From NCBI RefSeq assembly GCF_000282655.1, contig NZ_AKIV01000064.1, positions 1-64,000 on the forward strand: a stretch of 64,000 bases of DNA, in the 5' to 3' direction. The stretch comes from Polaromonas sp. CF318 (GTDB lineage: Bacteria; Pseudomonadota; Gammaproteobacteria; Burkholderiales; Burkholderiaceae_C). The notes beneath the pieces are model-generated. The model searched no databases. It saw nothing but the letters and a program-made list of their open reading frames with translations, and was not told the origin of the DNA. The position numbers and the translations under genes were made by a program. Each line of letters opens with the position of its first letter. Positions within the stretch are counted from its first letter, which is position 1. Below, piece after piece: positions 1 through 9,900 of this stretch.

Positions 1-291
1 GCTGATGCTGGCCGCCGCGCCGCCATGCGAGTCGCCCGCCCGTTGCCGCACCTCCACGAACACCAGCGTGCCATCGGGGGCGCGCATCACCAGGTCGATC
101 TCGCCGCCGCCGCGTCCGGGCGTCCGATAATTGGCCTCCACAAAACGCAGTCCCGCCCGCTGCAGGTAGGCGCGCGCGGCGGATTCCGCGGCATCGCCGC
201 GCGACTTGGTGGTAACCTGACCGGGCACGGGCCGCGCCTCGGGGGCCGCGCCCACCGGCGGGACCTTGGAAACCTTTCTGGAAAACCACAT
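1..291 (-). CDS. yraN: YraN/UPF0102 family endonuclease-like protein (partial, C-terminus beyond window)
   Basis: Reading the minus strand from ATG at 291 gives a protein starting [14 protein letters not shown], then a [17 protein letters not shown] helix and the segment [22 protein letters not shown]. The E-x-D-L...F-V-E-V-(K/R) pattern is the nuclease-like core of the UPF0102 (YraN) family. These are small proteins of about 120-150 residues with a restriction-endonuclease-like fold and no settled function. The frame runs off the left end of the window after about 97 residues. It is divergent from rsmI, and the two start codons share one base, which is the usual yraN/rsmI arrangement in proteobacteria. 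Confidence 0.85.
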   Translation of the reverse strand, partial: MWFSRKVSKVPPVGAAPEARPVPGQVTTKSRGDAAESAARAYLQRAGLRFVEANYRTPGRGGGEIDLVMRAPDGTLVFVEVRQRAGDSHGGAAASIS

Positions 292-1190
292 TGAACGCTT
301 CTTTCGACCTGGCCCTGGATGCGGCGCGCGCCGCGGCGGGCATGCAGCATTATCCGGAAAGCGCGCTGTATGTCGTGGCCACGCCCATAGGCAACCTGGC
401 CGACATCAGCCTGCGCGCGCTGCAGGTGCTGCAGCTGGTGGACGCGATCGCCTGCGAGGACAAGCGCCACTCCCAGCCCCTGCTGCGCCAGTACGGCATC
501 GACAAGCCGCTGCTCGCGGTGCATGAGCACAACGAAGCGCAGGCCGCGAACCTGGTGATTGAGCGCCTGCAGCGCGGCGAGCGCGTGGCCTACGTCAGCG
601 ATGCCGGCACGCCCGCCGTGAGCGACCCCGGCGCGCGCCTGGTTGCCGCGGTACGCGCGGCCGGCCTCACCGTCATGCCCCTGCCCGGCGCCAGCAGCGT
701 CACCACGGTGCTCAGCGCGGCCGGGCTGGCCAGCCCGGGCGGCGAAACCGGTTTTGTGTTTGCCGGTTTCCTGCCGAGCAAGGCCGGCGAACGCGACCAG
801 GCTATCGCGGCGCTGCAGGCCGATGCGCGGGCCATCGTCATTCTTGAAGCGCCGCATCGCATCGAGGCGCTGGCACGCGCCATGGCCGTGCTGCAGGGCC
901 GCCTCGTGACCGTGGGCCGCGAGCTGACCAAGCAGTTCGAGGAAATCGCGACTGTGCCGGCGCAGGACTTCGCAGCCTGGCTGGCCGCGGGGCCGCAGCG
1001 CACACGCGGCGAGTTCGCCCTGGTGCTGCACCCCTCTTCCACGCCCGAGAGCGCCGAGGACGGCACGCGGGTGCTGCAGCTGCTGCTGGCCGAACTGCCG
1101 CTCAAGACCGCCGTGAAACTGGCCGCCGACATCACCGGCCTGGGCCGCAACGAACTCTACGAAACCGCCCTCAAACTCAAAAACGCATGA
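291..1190 (+). CDS. rsmI: 16S rRNA (cytidine(1402)-2'-O)-methyltransferase RsmI
   Basis: Tetrapyrrole-methylase-fold SAM enzyme that 2'-O-methylates C1402 of 16S rRNA in the ribosomal P site. The sequence shows [19 protein letters not shown], a CED-x-RHSQPLL motif, [26 protein letters not shown] and FAGFLP, all in family order, and the 299-residue length is normal. I chose TTG at 291 because the [13 protein letters not shown] leader is typical of Comamonadaceae RsmI; the first ATG is at 342 and would shorten the protein by 17 residues. The family motif usually reads CEDTR; here it is CEDKR, a small oddity. The stop overlaps the next start (ATGA). Confidence 0.93.
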   Translation: MNASFDLALDAARAAAGMQHYPESALYVVATPIGNLADISLRALQVLQLVDAIACEDKRHSQPLLRQYGIDKPLLAVHEHNEAQAANLVIERLQRGERVAYVSDAGTPAVSDPGARLVAAVRAAGLTVMPLPGASSVTTVLSAAGLASPGGETGFVFAGFLPSKAGERDQAIAALQADARAIVILEAPHRIEALARAMAVLQGRLVTVGRELTKQFEEIATVPAQDFAAWLAAGPQRTRGEFALVLHPSSTPESAEDGTRVLQLLLAELPLKTAVKLAADITGLGRNELYETALKLKNA

Positions 1191-2419
1191 ACCCCAATGC
1201 CGACCAGCTTTGGCGCGCCCCGCGCTGGACACTTGCCGCCCTGCTGGCCATCCTCGGCATGCTGGGGCCGTTTTCCATCGACACCTACATCCCGGCGTTT
1301 TCCGGCATCGCGCAGTCGCTGGGCGCCTCGCCGGTGCAGATGCAGCAGACGCTGTCGGCCTACCTGTTCGGCTTTGCCTTCATGAACCTGTTCCACGGCG
1401 CGCTGGCCGATAGTTTCGGCCGCCGGCCGGTGGTGCTCTGGGGCATCGCGCTGTTCACCCTGGCCTCGGCCGGCTGCGCGCTGTCGCAAAGCATAGGCCA
1501 GCTGGTCTTCTTCCGGGCCGTGCAGGGCCTGTCGACGGGCGCCGGCATCGTGGTCTCGCGCGCCGTGATACGCGACATGTACCCGCCGGCGCAGGCCCAA
1601 CAGGTCATGAGCCAGGTCACGATCTATTTCGGCGTGGCACCCGCGCTGGCGCCCATCGTCGGCGGCTGGCTGTTTGTGCACCTGGGCTGGCACAGCATCT
1701 TCTGGTTTCTCACCGGTGTGGGCGTGGTGCTCTGGACGACCAACTTCCGCTTCCTGCCCGAGACGCTGCCGCCGCTGGACCGCCAGCCGTTTGAAGTGCG
1801 GCACCTGATGCGCGGCTACTGGCAGCTGGGCTCCAGCCCGCGCTTCTTGCTGCTGGCGCTGGCCAGCGGCGTGCCCTTCAACGGCATGTTTTTATACGTG
1901 CTGTCGGCGCCCGCGTTTCTGGGGGACCACCTGGCGCTGCAGCCCACCGAGTTCTTCTGGTTTTTTCTGCTCACCATTTCCGGCATCATGTCCGGCGCCT
2001 GGCTCAGCGGCCGGCTGGCCGGCAAGATCGCGCCCAAGCAGCAGATACGCCATGGCTTCGTCATCATGCTGCTGACCTCGCTGCTCAACCTCACGGCCAA
2101 CCTGCTCTTCACGCCGCACGCCTCCTGGGCGCTATTCCCGATCGCGGTGTTCGCCTTCGGCTGGGCGCTGATGGTGCCGGTGGTCACGCTGCTGGTGCTG
2201 GACCTGTATCCCGAGCGGCGCGGCATGGCGTCGTCGCTGCAGGCCTTTATCGGCTCGACCGCCAACGGCATCGTGGCCGGTATCGTCGCGCCGCTGGTCA
2301 TGCATTCCACGCCCGCGCTGGCCGCGGTGTCGCTGGGCATGATGTGCATAGGGCTCACGGCCTGGATGTATTTGCACCACCGCTGGCCCGAGATAGGCCG
2401 CGTCGCCTCGCGCGACTGA
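1187..2419 (+). CDS. Bcr/CflA family multidrug MFS transporter
   Basis: Inner-membrane proton antiporter of the drug:H+ antiporter-1 type. It shows the N-terminal Bcr/CflA signature (GPFSIDTYIPAF in TM1), the loop motif ADSFGRRPVVLWG after TM2, and about 12 hydrophobic segments in 410 residues. Substrates of relatives include bicyclomycin, sulfonamides and chloramphenicol, but nothing here identifies the substrate. The ATG overlaps the rsmI stop by 4 nt, so it is probably co-transcribed and translationally coupled. A short inverted repeat follows the stop. Confidence 0.9.
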   Translation: MNPNADQLWRAPRWTLAALLAILGMLGPFSIDTYIPAFSGIAQSLGASPVQMQQTLSAYLFGFAFMNLFHGALADSFGRRPVVLWGIALFTLASAGCALSQSIGQLVFFRAVQGLSTGAGIVVSRAVIRDMYPPAQAQQVMSQVTIYFGVAPALAPIVGGWLFVHLGWHSIFWFLTGVGVVLWTTNFRFLPETLPPLDRQPFEVRHLMRGYWQLGSSPRFLLLALASGVPFNGMFLYVLSAPAFLGDHLALQPTEFFWFFLLTISGIMSGAWLSGRLAGKIAPKQQIRHGFVIMLLTSLLNLTANLLFTPHASWALFPIAVFAFGWALMVPVVTLLVLDLYPERRGMASSLQAFIGSTANGIVAGIVAPLVMHSTPALAAVSLGMMCIGLTAWMYLHHRWPEIGRVASRD

Positions 2420-2431
2420 TGTTTTGCACCT

Positions 2432-2452
2432 ACTCCCTCTGGGAGGGGGAGT
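2432..2452. terminator. Inverted repeat between convergent genes, possible terminator
   Basis: ACTCCC (2432-2437) and GGGAGT (2447-2452) form a 6-bp stem; CTCCC/GGGAG can pair more tightly inside it. It lies 12 bp after the transporter stop and just before the convergent lipoprotein stop. There is no good T-tract, so it may be a decaying intergenic repeat; a related CTCCC-TCC-GGGAG hairpin sits at 14218-14236. Confidence 0.4.
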
Positions 2453-2468
2453 AAGAGAGGAAGGCACG

Positions 2469-2948
2469 TCAGCGGTCGTTTATCCTGACCGGAAATTCCA
2501 TGCCCTGGCCGACACGCTGCACCACCCTGCCGGCATCCAGGTAGACAAAAAAGAACATGTCCTGGACGCCGTCCCGCCAGCGATAGGTCATGATGTCGCC
2601 CGACCAGGAGGCCACACCGTCGACCTTCGCGGGAGGACCGAACTCGCGCTCCACGTCCGCGCGCGTCCATTTGCCAACTTCTATCCTGGAGAAGTCCTGC
2701 GGGTTCAGGACCTGCCTGGCGCTCACCACTTTACCCGCCGCATCGAGATCGACCATGATGGCCGCTTGGCCCGCAGGCTGAAGGGAATACTGCAGACGCG
2801 TGCCCGAGGCCAGCGCCACCGTGCGCGTGGGCGTTCCATAGCTCGCGAGGACCTGCTCGCGCGACATGCCGGGCTGCACGCCGACGGCGCAGCCCACGGC
2901 CAGGAAAGCGGCAAGGGCCGCTGCGGAAACGGTTTTAACCATAGTCAT
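2469..2948 (-). CDS. Small outer-membrane-type lipoprotein, SmpA/OmlA-like fold
   Basis: 159 residues. The N-terminus MTMVKTVSAAALAAFLAVGC is a lipoprotein signal peptide with a lipobox ending LAVGC. The mature part has two similar halves, VQPGMSREQVLASYGTPT and IEVGKWTRADVEREFGPPAK, each with the G-x-(S/T)-x-x-(D/Q)-V-x-x-x-(F/Y)-G-x-P pattern of the SmpA/OmlA (BamE-like) fold, followed by a YRWRDG strand. A good Shine-Dalgarno (AGGAG) precedes ATG 2948. The function is not known; the fold assignment is by pattern. It converges on the Bcr-type transporter. Confidence 0.75.
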   Translation of the reverse strand: MTMVKTVSAAALAAFLAVGCAVGVQPGMSREQVLASYGTPTRTVALASGTRLQYSLQPAGQAAIMVDLDAAGKVVSARQVLNPQDFSRIEVGKWTRADVEREFGPPAKVDGVASWSGDIMTYRWRDGVQDMFFFVYLDAGRVVQRVGQGMEFPVRINDR

Positions 2949-3027
2949 AAAGGGTAGCTCCTGGATTCATCCCTGGGTTTGTCTGACATCGCCGGCATAC
3001 GAAATGTTCCCGGCGAACTGGAATGGA

Positions 3028-4092
3028 CTAGCTGTTCAGCTGCGCCCAGCCCGGCGTGCCCGCGCGGCCCGAGTAGCGGCTCGTCGCGTCGTAGCGTTCC
3101 CACGCCAGCCGCGCGGCGCGCCCGCCGTAGACCGACTGCTGCAGCCATTCACATTCGGCCTGCAGCGCGACGTCGCCGCCCAGCCGTGTATGCCAGACCT
3201 TGGCGGCGCTGTCCCAGCGGTAGCCGCGGCTTTTGAGCACCTCCTTGGCCGCGAAAGGCGCGCCCGTGGCCTGCAGGCGGTAGCTGGGCAGGCGGGCCGA
3301 GGACAGCAGCTGCACCAGGCCGTTAACCCCCTGGCCCGGCAGCTCGGCCATCAGCACCGCCAGCAGCGCATGGCAGTCCATCTCCGCGCGGTGCGCATCG
3401 TAAAACCAGCCGAGTTCGGAAGCCAGGTAGCTGAGCTTGGCCGAGCTGTGGCCTGCCGCCGTCCAGTCGATATCGGCGAAGGAGCAGGCCCAGTTCAGCG
3501 CCTGCGCCTGCGGAATCAGGCCTTCGACAAAGGGACGGTCAAAACCCGCGTTGTGCGCGATGACAAGGTCCGCGCCTTCCAGCAGGCTGCCCACGCGTGC
3601 CATGTCCAGTTGCTGGCCCGCCAGCATCCCGTCGGTGATGCCGGTGATCTCGCGCGCGATTTTCGGCACCGGCATGCCCGGGTCGCGCAGCCCGTCGTAG
3701 ACCTGGACCGGGCCCGTGGCCAGGCCGGTCTGCGTGTCGACCTGTATGCGCAGCAGCGCCAGTTCCATGATCTGGTCACGCGAGGCGTCCAGCCCCGTGG
3801 TTTCCGTGTCCAGGATCACCACATGGGCCACAGGCCCCTGCGGCGCCTGCGGAAATTCCACGGCCGGCACCAGCCGCCTGAGCACGCGATAGTCGGGATG
3901 CTTCTCCAGCGCCAGGGCCATGGCCTCGGGGCTGTCGCCCGTCGCGGCGGGAGGAAGTGCCGCAGCTTCAGGCGCCACGGGCTTGGGCGTCTTCGCCGCC
4001 TTGGGCTTGCGCAGCTTGGCGGCAGCGGCCTCGGCGGCCATCGCAAGCAGGCCCTCGTCAAAACCGAAACCCAGTTGCCCGCCCGCCGTCAT
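3028..4092 (-). CDS. DnaQ-like DEDDh 3'-5' exonuclease domain protein
   Basis: 354 residues. A low-complexity Ala/Pro/Lys-rich N-terminus is followed by an exonuclease domain: VVILDTETTGLD near residue 95 (motif Exo I), VIAHNAGFDRPF (Exo II) and HRAEMDCHALLAVL (Exo III His-x4-Asp). All DEDDh residues look present, so it should be an active Mg2+-dependent 3'-5' exonuclease. The C-terminal 100 residues carry a separate region ending in WEYDATSRYSGRAG-like sequence (actual: WERYDATSRYSGRAG). It is a stand-alone protein, not the Pol III epsilon subunit. Its substrate is not evident. Confidence 0.88.
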   Translation of the reverse strand: MTAGGQLGFGFDEGLLAMAAEAAAAKLRKPKAAKTPKPVAPEAAALPPAATGDSPEAMALALEKHPDYRVLRRLVPAVEFPQAPQGPVAHVVILDTETTGLDASRDQIMELALLRIQVDTQTGLATGPVQVYDGLRDPGMPVPKIAREITGITDGMLAGQQLDMARVGSLLEGADLVIAHNAGFDRPFVEGLIPQAQALNWACSFADIDWTAAGHSSAKLSYLASELGWFYDAHRAEMDCHALLAVLMAELPGQGVNGLVQLLSSARLPSYRLQATGAPFAAKEVLKSRGYRWDSAAKVWHTRLGGDVALQAECEWLQQSVYGGRAARLAWERYDATSRYSGRAGTPGWAQLNS

Positions 4093-4171
4093 GCGCGCAC
4101 CAAAGCCTGAAGCCTCTCAGTGGGGATACCGTCTTGCATGCTTGCTCCTGGGTTTGCTTGGAATAAAGCTC

Positions 4172-4205
4172 GCTATCTTCGCAGATAGCCGGCCCCATCG
4201 GGCCC
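4172..4205. terminator. Two adjacent hairpins downstream of ggt
   Basis: GCTATCT-TCGC-AGATAGC (4172-4189) is a perfect 7-bp hairpin followed by GGCCC-CATC-GGGCC (4191-4204). They lie in the 149-bp gap between the ggt stop and the exonuclease start, about 37-70 nt past ggt. No long T-tract follows, so termination activity is only a possibility. Confidence 0.4.
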
Positions 4206-4241
4206 CAGGTTTTGCAAGCCGGCCGCAGGCTCGCTATTCCC

Positions 4242-6008
4242 CTATTCCCCCAGCACAAAACCCTCGCGCCGCGGATCGGCGCCGCCGACCAGGCCCTGGG
4301 GTGTCACCACAATGCCCTGCAGGCCGCTGGTGAATTCGATGGCCTGCACCTCGTGGCCCAGCGCCTTCAAGGGGCCGGACAGCTTTTCCAGCTCGCTGCC
4401 CAGTTCGACCTCGGTGGCGCGGTTGCGGCTTCCCATGTTCGGCAGCGAAATCGCCTGCTGCACGTCCAGGCCCCAGTCCAGCACGCCCACCAGGGTCTTG
4501 GCCACGTAATTGATGATGGCGCTGCCGCCCGGCGAGCCCACCGTCATCTTGAGCCTGCCGTCGGCATCGAACACCAGCGTGGGCGACATGGTGCTGCGCG
4601 GCCGCTTGCCGCCCTCGATGCGGTTGGCCACCGGCAGGCCGTTCTCTTCGGGCGCGAGCGCGAAGTCCGTCATCTGGTTGTTCAGCAAAAAGCCGTGCAC
4701 CATGATGTGGCTGCCGAACACCGCCTCAATCGTCGTCGTCATGGACACCGCGTTGCCGCTGCTGTCTATGACCGAGATATGGCTGGTCGCCGGTATCTCC
4801 GAATCCTCGTCGGGCGCCCAGGCCATCTTGACACCGGCCGGCACGCCCGGCGCGGCGCGCTTCATGCTGGCGTCGGTGCGTATCAGCGCGCTGCGGGTCT
4901 TGAGGTACTCGGGCGAGACCAGCGCCGTCGCCGGTACGTTCACGAAATCGGGATCACCCACGTAGTAGTCGCGGTCGGCATAGGCCAGGCGGCCGGCTTC
5001 GGAAAACAGGTGCACAGCCTCGGTGGAATTGGGCCGCACGCCGGACATCGGGAAACGCTCCAGCGCGCCCAGCATGGCCAGTACCGCGATGCCGCCCGAC
5101 GACGGCGGTGGCATGCCGCAAACCTTGTAGGCGCGGTAATGGCCGCACAGCACGGCGCGCTCCCGGGCCTGGTAAGCAGCGATGTCCTGCGGCGTCATGT
5201 CTCCGGGCTGGGCCTGGCCGTTCACGGCGGCGGAAATGTCGCGGGCGATCTCGCCTTTGTAGAAAGCATCCGGGCCCTCCTTGGCGACGCGCCTGAGCAC
5301 CGCCGCGAAGGCCGGGTTTTTCAGCGTGGCGCCGACCGCCAGCGGCTCGCCGGCCGCGTCGTAAAAATAAGCGCGCGCATTCGCGTTGGCGCGCAGCGTC
5401 TTGTCGAGCTTGATCACGTGGTGCAGCCGCTCAGACACCGCAAAGCCGTTTTCGGCCAGGCGTATGGTGGGTTCAAACAATCTGGCCCAGGGCAGCTTGC
5501 CGTGCTTCTGGTGCGCGAGCTCCATCACACGCAGCAGGCCGGGCACGCCCACGGACTTGCCGGAGTTGATGGCATCCCTGAGCGGCAGGGGCTTGCCCTT
5601 GGCATCAAGGAAGCGGTCGCCCCTGGCCGAGGCCGGCGCTTTTTCGCGGCCGTCATAGGCGTTCAGCAACTTCTGCGCCGCGTCGTAGCTCACTATGAAG
5701 GCGCCGCCGCCTATGCCCGAGGATTGCGGCTCGGTCAGGTTCAGCATGAGGGCGGCGGCGATGGCCGCATCCACCGCGCTGCCGCCGGCCTTGAGCATCT
5801 CCTGGCCGGCGCGTGTCGCATGCGGGTTGGCCGTGGCGATCATGAATTTTTTGGCCGTGACGGCCTTCTTCTCGGTATAGCCCGAGGAGGGTTCGGGCGC
5901 GACGTCCTGGGCCGGCACCGGCAGCAGCTGCGCATGCACCGCAGCGTGCGACATGAAGACAACAAAACCCAGCCGCGCCAAAACGCGGGCCGCTGTGTGT
6001 AAACGCAT
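4242..6008 (-). CDS. ggt: Gamma-glutamyltransferase (periplasmic)
   Basis: 588-residue precursor, normal for the family. The N-terminus MRLHTAARVLARLGFVVFMSHAAVHA is a signal peptide. The autoprocessing site is at ATSHISVIDSSGNAVSMTTT, where the Thr of TSH becomes the nucleophile of the small subunit. The small subunit shows LLNNQMTDF, RSTMSPTLVF and GSPGGSAIINYV, matching substrate-binding motifs. It hydrolyses or transfers the gamma-glutamyl group of glutathione in the periplasm. It follows the exported hydrolase by 39 nt on the same strand and may be the last gene of TPS operon 1. Confidence 0.95.
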   Translation of the reverse strand: MRLHTAARVLARLGFVVFMSHAAVHAQLLPVPAQDVAPEPSSGYTEKKAVTAKKFMIATANPHATRAGQEMLKAGGSAVDAAIAAALMLNLTEPQSSGIGGGAFIVSYDAAQKLLNAYDGREKAPASARGDRFLDAKGKPLPLRDAINSGKSVGVPGLLRVMELAHQKHGKLPWARLFEPTIRLAENGFAVSERLHHVIKLDKTLRANANARAYFYDAAGEPLAVGATLKNPAFAAVLRRVAKEGPDAFYKGEIARDISAAVNGQAQPGDMTPQDIAAYQARERAVLCGHYRAYKVCGMPPPSSGGIAVLAMLGALERFPMSGVRPNSTEAVHLFSEAGRLAYADRDYYVGDPDFVNVPATALVSPEYLKTRSALIRTDASMKRAAPGVPAGVKMAWAPDEDSEIPATSHISVIDSSGNAVSMTTTIEAVFGSHIMVHGFLLNNQMTDFALAPEENGLPVANRIEGGKRPRSTMSPTLVFDADGRLKMTVGSPGGSAIINYVAKTLVGVLDWGLDVQQAISLPNMGSRNRATEVELGSELEKLSGPLKALGHEVQAIEFTSGLQGIVVTPQGLVGGADPRREGFVLGE

Positions 6009-6047
6009 CTTTTTTCCTTGTGTGATGGAGGGGGTCTAGGCGCCGGT

Positions 6048-6920
6048 TCACTGGGCCGGCAGGTGTCTGGCGAAAAATTCGCGAATCCTCGCGTGGGCGG
6101 CGACGCGCGCGGCGGGGTTGCCTCCCACGTGCACGGGCTTGCCGCTGCGCACCACGTCTTCGCGCAGCTTGACGGGGCTCAGCTCGTCAAAGCCGTGATA
6201 AGCGTCGGGATAAATTTCGATGTCCACGGGTTGGCCGCGTCCTTTGCTGCGTTCGGCCAGCTTCTGGCAGTAGCGGGCCGGCGTCCAGTCGTCGAGTTCG
6301 CCGGCCAGGATGAGCAGCGGCGCATAAGCCACATAGTCGGGCCTGGCCGCCAGCGTGGAGGCACAGCCGGGGTACATGGCGATAGCCGCGGCAAAGCCGG
6401 GCGCGCCCTGTTTTTTCACCGGCAGCTCGGCATTCATCACCTGCACGGCCGCCGTGCCGCCGTGCGAGAAACCGATCGCGCCTATCTTTCCGGGCACCAC
6501 GTCGGCCCGCGTGTTGAGATATTCGATCACGCCATAGGCATCCAGCCAGCGATGCTCTTCCTGGATAGCCCTGGCCTTGGGATTGACGGTGCAGATCTGC
6601 CGCTCGCCGCGCGGGTTGAAGCTGTCCACCAGCAAAACGCCATAGCCCATGCCGTTCAGCAGTTTGGCGGTGTCGCGAAAGCGCTGGGTGATGAGCCCGT
6701 TTTTGCCCAGGGCCCCGGCGCAGCCGTGGAACATCACCAGCGCGACAAAGCGGCCCTGCGCCTCGGGCTTGTAGAGGTAAGCGTCCAGCACCAACCGCTC
6801 GCTGCCCTGCCAGCGGTCCAGGCTGGGGAACTGCACTTTCTCCTGCGCCAGGCAGGGCAAGGCCAGGCTGCAGGCCAGTGCGGCCGATGTGGCGAGGCGC
6901 CATGGTTTAACGTATGTCAT
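6048..6920 (-). CDS. Exported dienelactone-hydrolase-family alpha/beta hydrolase (TPS locus 1, downstream)
   Basis: MTYVKPWRLATSAALACSLALPCLAQ is a signal peptide. The alpha/beta-hydrolase core has VMFHGCAGALGKNG (oxyanion loop), GAIGFSHGGTAAV (nucleophile elbow, Ser), GELDDWTPARYC (acid Asp) and DAYHGFDE (His), a complete triad. ATG 6920 is chosen over an upstream TTG because a GGAGGG Shine-Dalgarno sits just before it. This ATG overlaps the tpsA1 stop by 14 nt, so translation is probably coupled. The substrate is unknown; similar proteins are annotated as dienelactone hydrolases but this one is periplasmic. Confidence 0.88.
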   Translation of the reverse strand: MTYVKPWRLATSAALACSLALPCLAQEKVQFPSLDRWQGSERLVLDAYLYKPEAQGRFVALVMFHGCAGALGKNGLITQRFRDTAKLLNGMGYGVLLVDSFNPRGERQICTVNPKARAIQEEHRWLDAYGVIEYLNTRADVVPGKIGAIGFSHGGTAAVQVMNAELPVKKQGAPGFAAAIAMYPGCASTLAARPDYVAYAPLLILAGELDDWTPARYCQKLAERSKGRGQPVDIEIYPDAYHGFDELSPVKLREDVVRSGKPVHVGGNPAARVAAHARIREFFARHLPAQ

Positions 6921-9900
6921 CAAAGCCCTCCACCTTCAGCAGATTAGGCTCTTCGCCGCGCAGGGCCAACGTGCTCTCATTGGGCTCGTGGGCCGCGGCC
7001 GACTCGGGCGCTTCACCCTGCGTGGAAGCGACGATGGCGGCCTGCTGGCGCGCCGCGTCGTTGGAGCGCACCGGCAGTACGACAGGAGCGAGGAAAGACG
7101 GCGGCCGCATGTCGATGGCGCCGGAAAGCATATTGCCTATGCGCACCGAGGAAAAGCCGGCGGCGACCTGGCCGATTTCCGCGCCGCTCCAGTTGAGCTG
7201 CCCCGTCGCGCCCTCGCCTATGCCGATGGCCGCGCCCGGCGTCAGCTGTTCGATGGCCAGCACACCGCCGGCACTCGCGATGCGCACCGAGCCTGTGCCG
7301 GTGGACGTCGGCGTGCTGTCGTAGCTGTCGGTCTTGAAGCTGATGTTGCCGGCGCCCGTGGCTTCAATCGTCGCCACGTCGGTGCTGGGCCGGATGGCAA
7401 TGCCGGTGCCCGAGCCCGCCGCGATGCCGGACAGCGTGATGGTGCCGGTCTGCGTGAGCCAGCTGTTTTTGCCGCTGGCCATGTTGATGCCGTCGCCGCT
7501 GCCCAGGGCCGTTCCGGTGGCCGACAGGTCACCGCCCGCGCTGCGGACCGTGTTGGTGCCGCCGGCCGCCAGCGAAATGCCATTGCCCGACCCGACAGCC
7601 TTGCCGGCCAGCACGAGCTGCCCGCTGCCGGTGGATTCAATCAGGTTGGTGCCCGAGCCCAGCGCCAGCGCGCTGCTGCTGCCGGCCGATTGCGCATTAA
7701 CGGTCAGCACGCCGTCCGCCGTGCGCAAGGTGTTGTTGCCGCTGGTGCCCATGCCCAGGCCCGAACCGGATCCCGTGGCATCCGACTGCGCGTTGACACT
7801 GAGGTTGCCCTGCCCGCCGGCCTGTACCAGGTTGGTGCCGGTGGCCATGGACATGCCCACGCCGCGCGTACTGTAGCCGCTCAGGCTGATGTTCCCGCCC
7901 TGCGAGAGCACCGAGTTGTTCAGCGAGCCGAAGGTGATGCCGTCACCGCCATTCGTACTGCTGCCGGTCATGGAGAGATTGCCGCCGGCGGTCTTGACCT
8001 GGTTGGTGCCGCCAGCCAGCGAGATGCCGTTGCCCGCACCCGTGGCAGCGCCGGCCAGCACCACCTGCCCCGCGCCAGTCGCCTCCAGCGTGTTGCTGCC
8101 CGAGCCCAGGGCCAGCGCGCTGCTGCTGCCTGCGGAGCGGGCATTGATGCTCAGCGTGCCCTCGGCCGTGCGTATGGCATTGGTGCCGCCGCTGCCCATG
8201 GTCAGGCCCGAACCGGAGCCCGCGTTGCTGGACTGCACGTCGAGCGTGACGTTGCCCGAGCCCGAGGCCGCGACCAGGTTGTTGCCCGAGCCCATCAGCA
8301 AGGCGCTGCCGCCGGTGTTGGCCGCCGTGAGCGTGATGCCGCCCGCGCCCGAGGTCAGGATTTTGCTGCCGCCCGTCAGCGCGATGCCCTGCGTCGCGCC
8401 CGCGCCCGTTCCGGACACGGCGATGTTGCCGCCCGCGGAGCTGAGCGTCGCCAGGTTCAGCGCCACCGGGCGGTTGGCCGTGAGCGTGATGTTGCCCGCG
8501 CCCGTGGCTTCGACCTTGGCCTGGGCGGCGCCGTCGCCCAGCACGATGGCGCTGCCGCTGCCCGTGGCCGTGCCGCTGATGGTGATGCTGCCGCCCGCCG
8601 TGCGCATGAGGTTGGTGCCGGTGATCATGGACACGGCGTTGCCGGAACCGCTTGAGTTGCCGCTCAGCGCCAGGCTGCCGCTGCCGGTGGCCTGCAGGGT
8701 GTTGGTGCCCGAGCCTATGGCCAGCGCGCTGCTGGAGCCCGTCGACTTGGCGTTGATGCTGAGCACGCCGTCCGCGACGCGTATCGTGTTGTTGCCGCTG
8801 GAGCCCATGGTCATGCCCAGCGCGTTGCCGGTGGACTCGGCACTGATCGTGATGTTGCCCGTGCCGGTGGCCTGGATGATGTTGGTGCCGCTGTTCATGC
8901 CGAAGGCCGTGGCGTCGGCATTGCGGGCATTGATGGTGATGTTGCCGCTGGTACTCTGGATGGTGTTGGCGCTGGTGCCCATGGAGAAGGCCTGGCCGGT
9001 CGCGCCCTTGGCATTGATCAGGATGTTGCCGGCGCCGCTGCTCAGCAGGCTGCCGCCGCCCACCATGCGAAAGCCTGTGGTGGTGACGCCGCCGCCCGTG
9101 GCATAGCCGGTGGTTGGGTCGGCACCGCCGCCTATGGTGATGTTGCCGCCGTTGCTCACGATCTGCGCGCCCGAGCCCACGGACACGGAGCCGACGGTGG
9201 CGCCGCCCGCCGAGGCGGAATTCAGCACCACATTGAGTTTCGCCGTCCCGGACGTGATGTTGGCATTGACGTTGATGTCGCGGTTGGCCAGCAGGGTCAG
9301 GGTGCGGTCCGTCGCGCCGTTGTAGGCGATGGCGTTGCTGACCGTGATGTCGCCCAGCGAGGCACCTGCGCTGGCCGTGCTCACGGTCACATTGGCGCTG
9401 CCCAGCTGGGTGACCAGCGTGGTGGTGTTGAGGATGGACGAAGCGCCCGAGCCGGTGAAGGTGTTGCTGCCGTTCCAGGTCGCGGTGTTGGCGCCGGTCG
9501 AGATCGTGATGTTGGTCGGGTCCAGCAGCAGCGAGCCCGCGCTGCCATGCGCCGCAGTGAGGTCAGCCGTGCCTGCGTAATCGAGGAAGTTGACGCCCGA
9601 CACCTCGGCATTGCCGCCCTGGCCACTCACGGCACCGCCCTTGGCGCTGATGCTGCCGTAGTAGCGCGTGCTCTCGTCGGACCAGGCCACGACCTTGCCG
9701 CCGTTGCCGGTGCTCACGGCATCGGCCTTGATCTGCGCGTCGGCATCGATGAACGTTGCGCGGGCGCGCTGCTCGCTGCCCGAGCCCTGCCAGTTGCCAC
9801 CCAGCAGCGTGGTGCCGCCGCCCGCATCGCCCGAGGCATCAACCCGCGCGCCGGCGAACAGCCCGACCTTGTCGCCCAGCACCTTGACGGTTCCGCCGGT

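Noticed and set aside
423-490. RsmI CEDKR instead of CEDTR as evidence of an inactive enzyme
   Set aside because: The rest of the protein is well preserved and one substitution in this loop is not enough; noted only as an oddity.
7500-9100. Recurring motifs in tpsA1 as a possible CRISPR array
   Set aside because: The repeats are in frame within a coding sequence, differ in length and sequence and have no unique spacers; they encode beta-helix turns.
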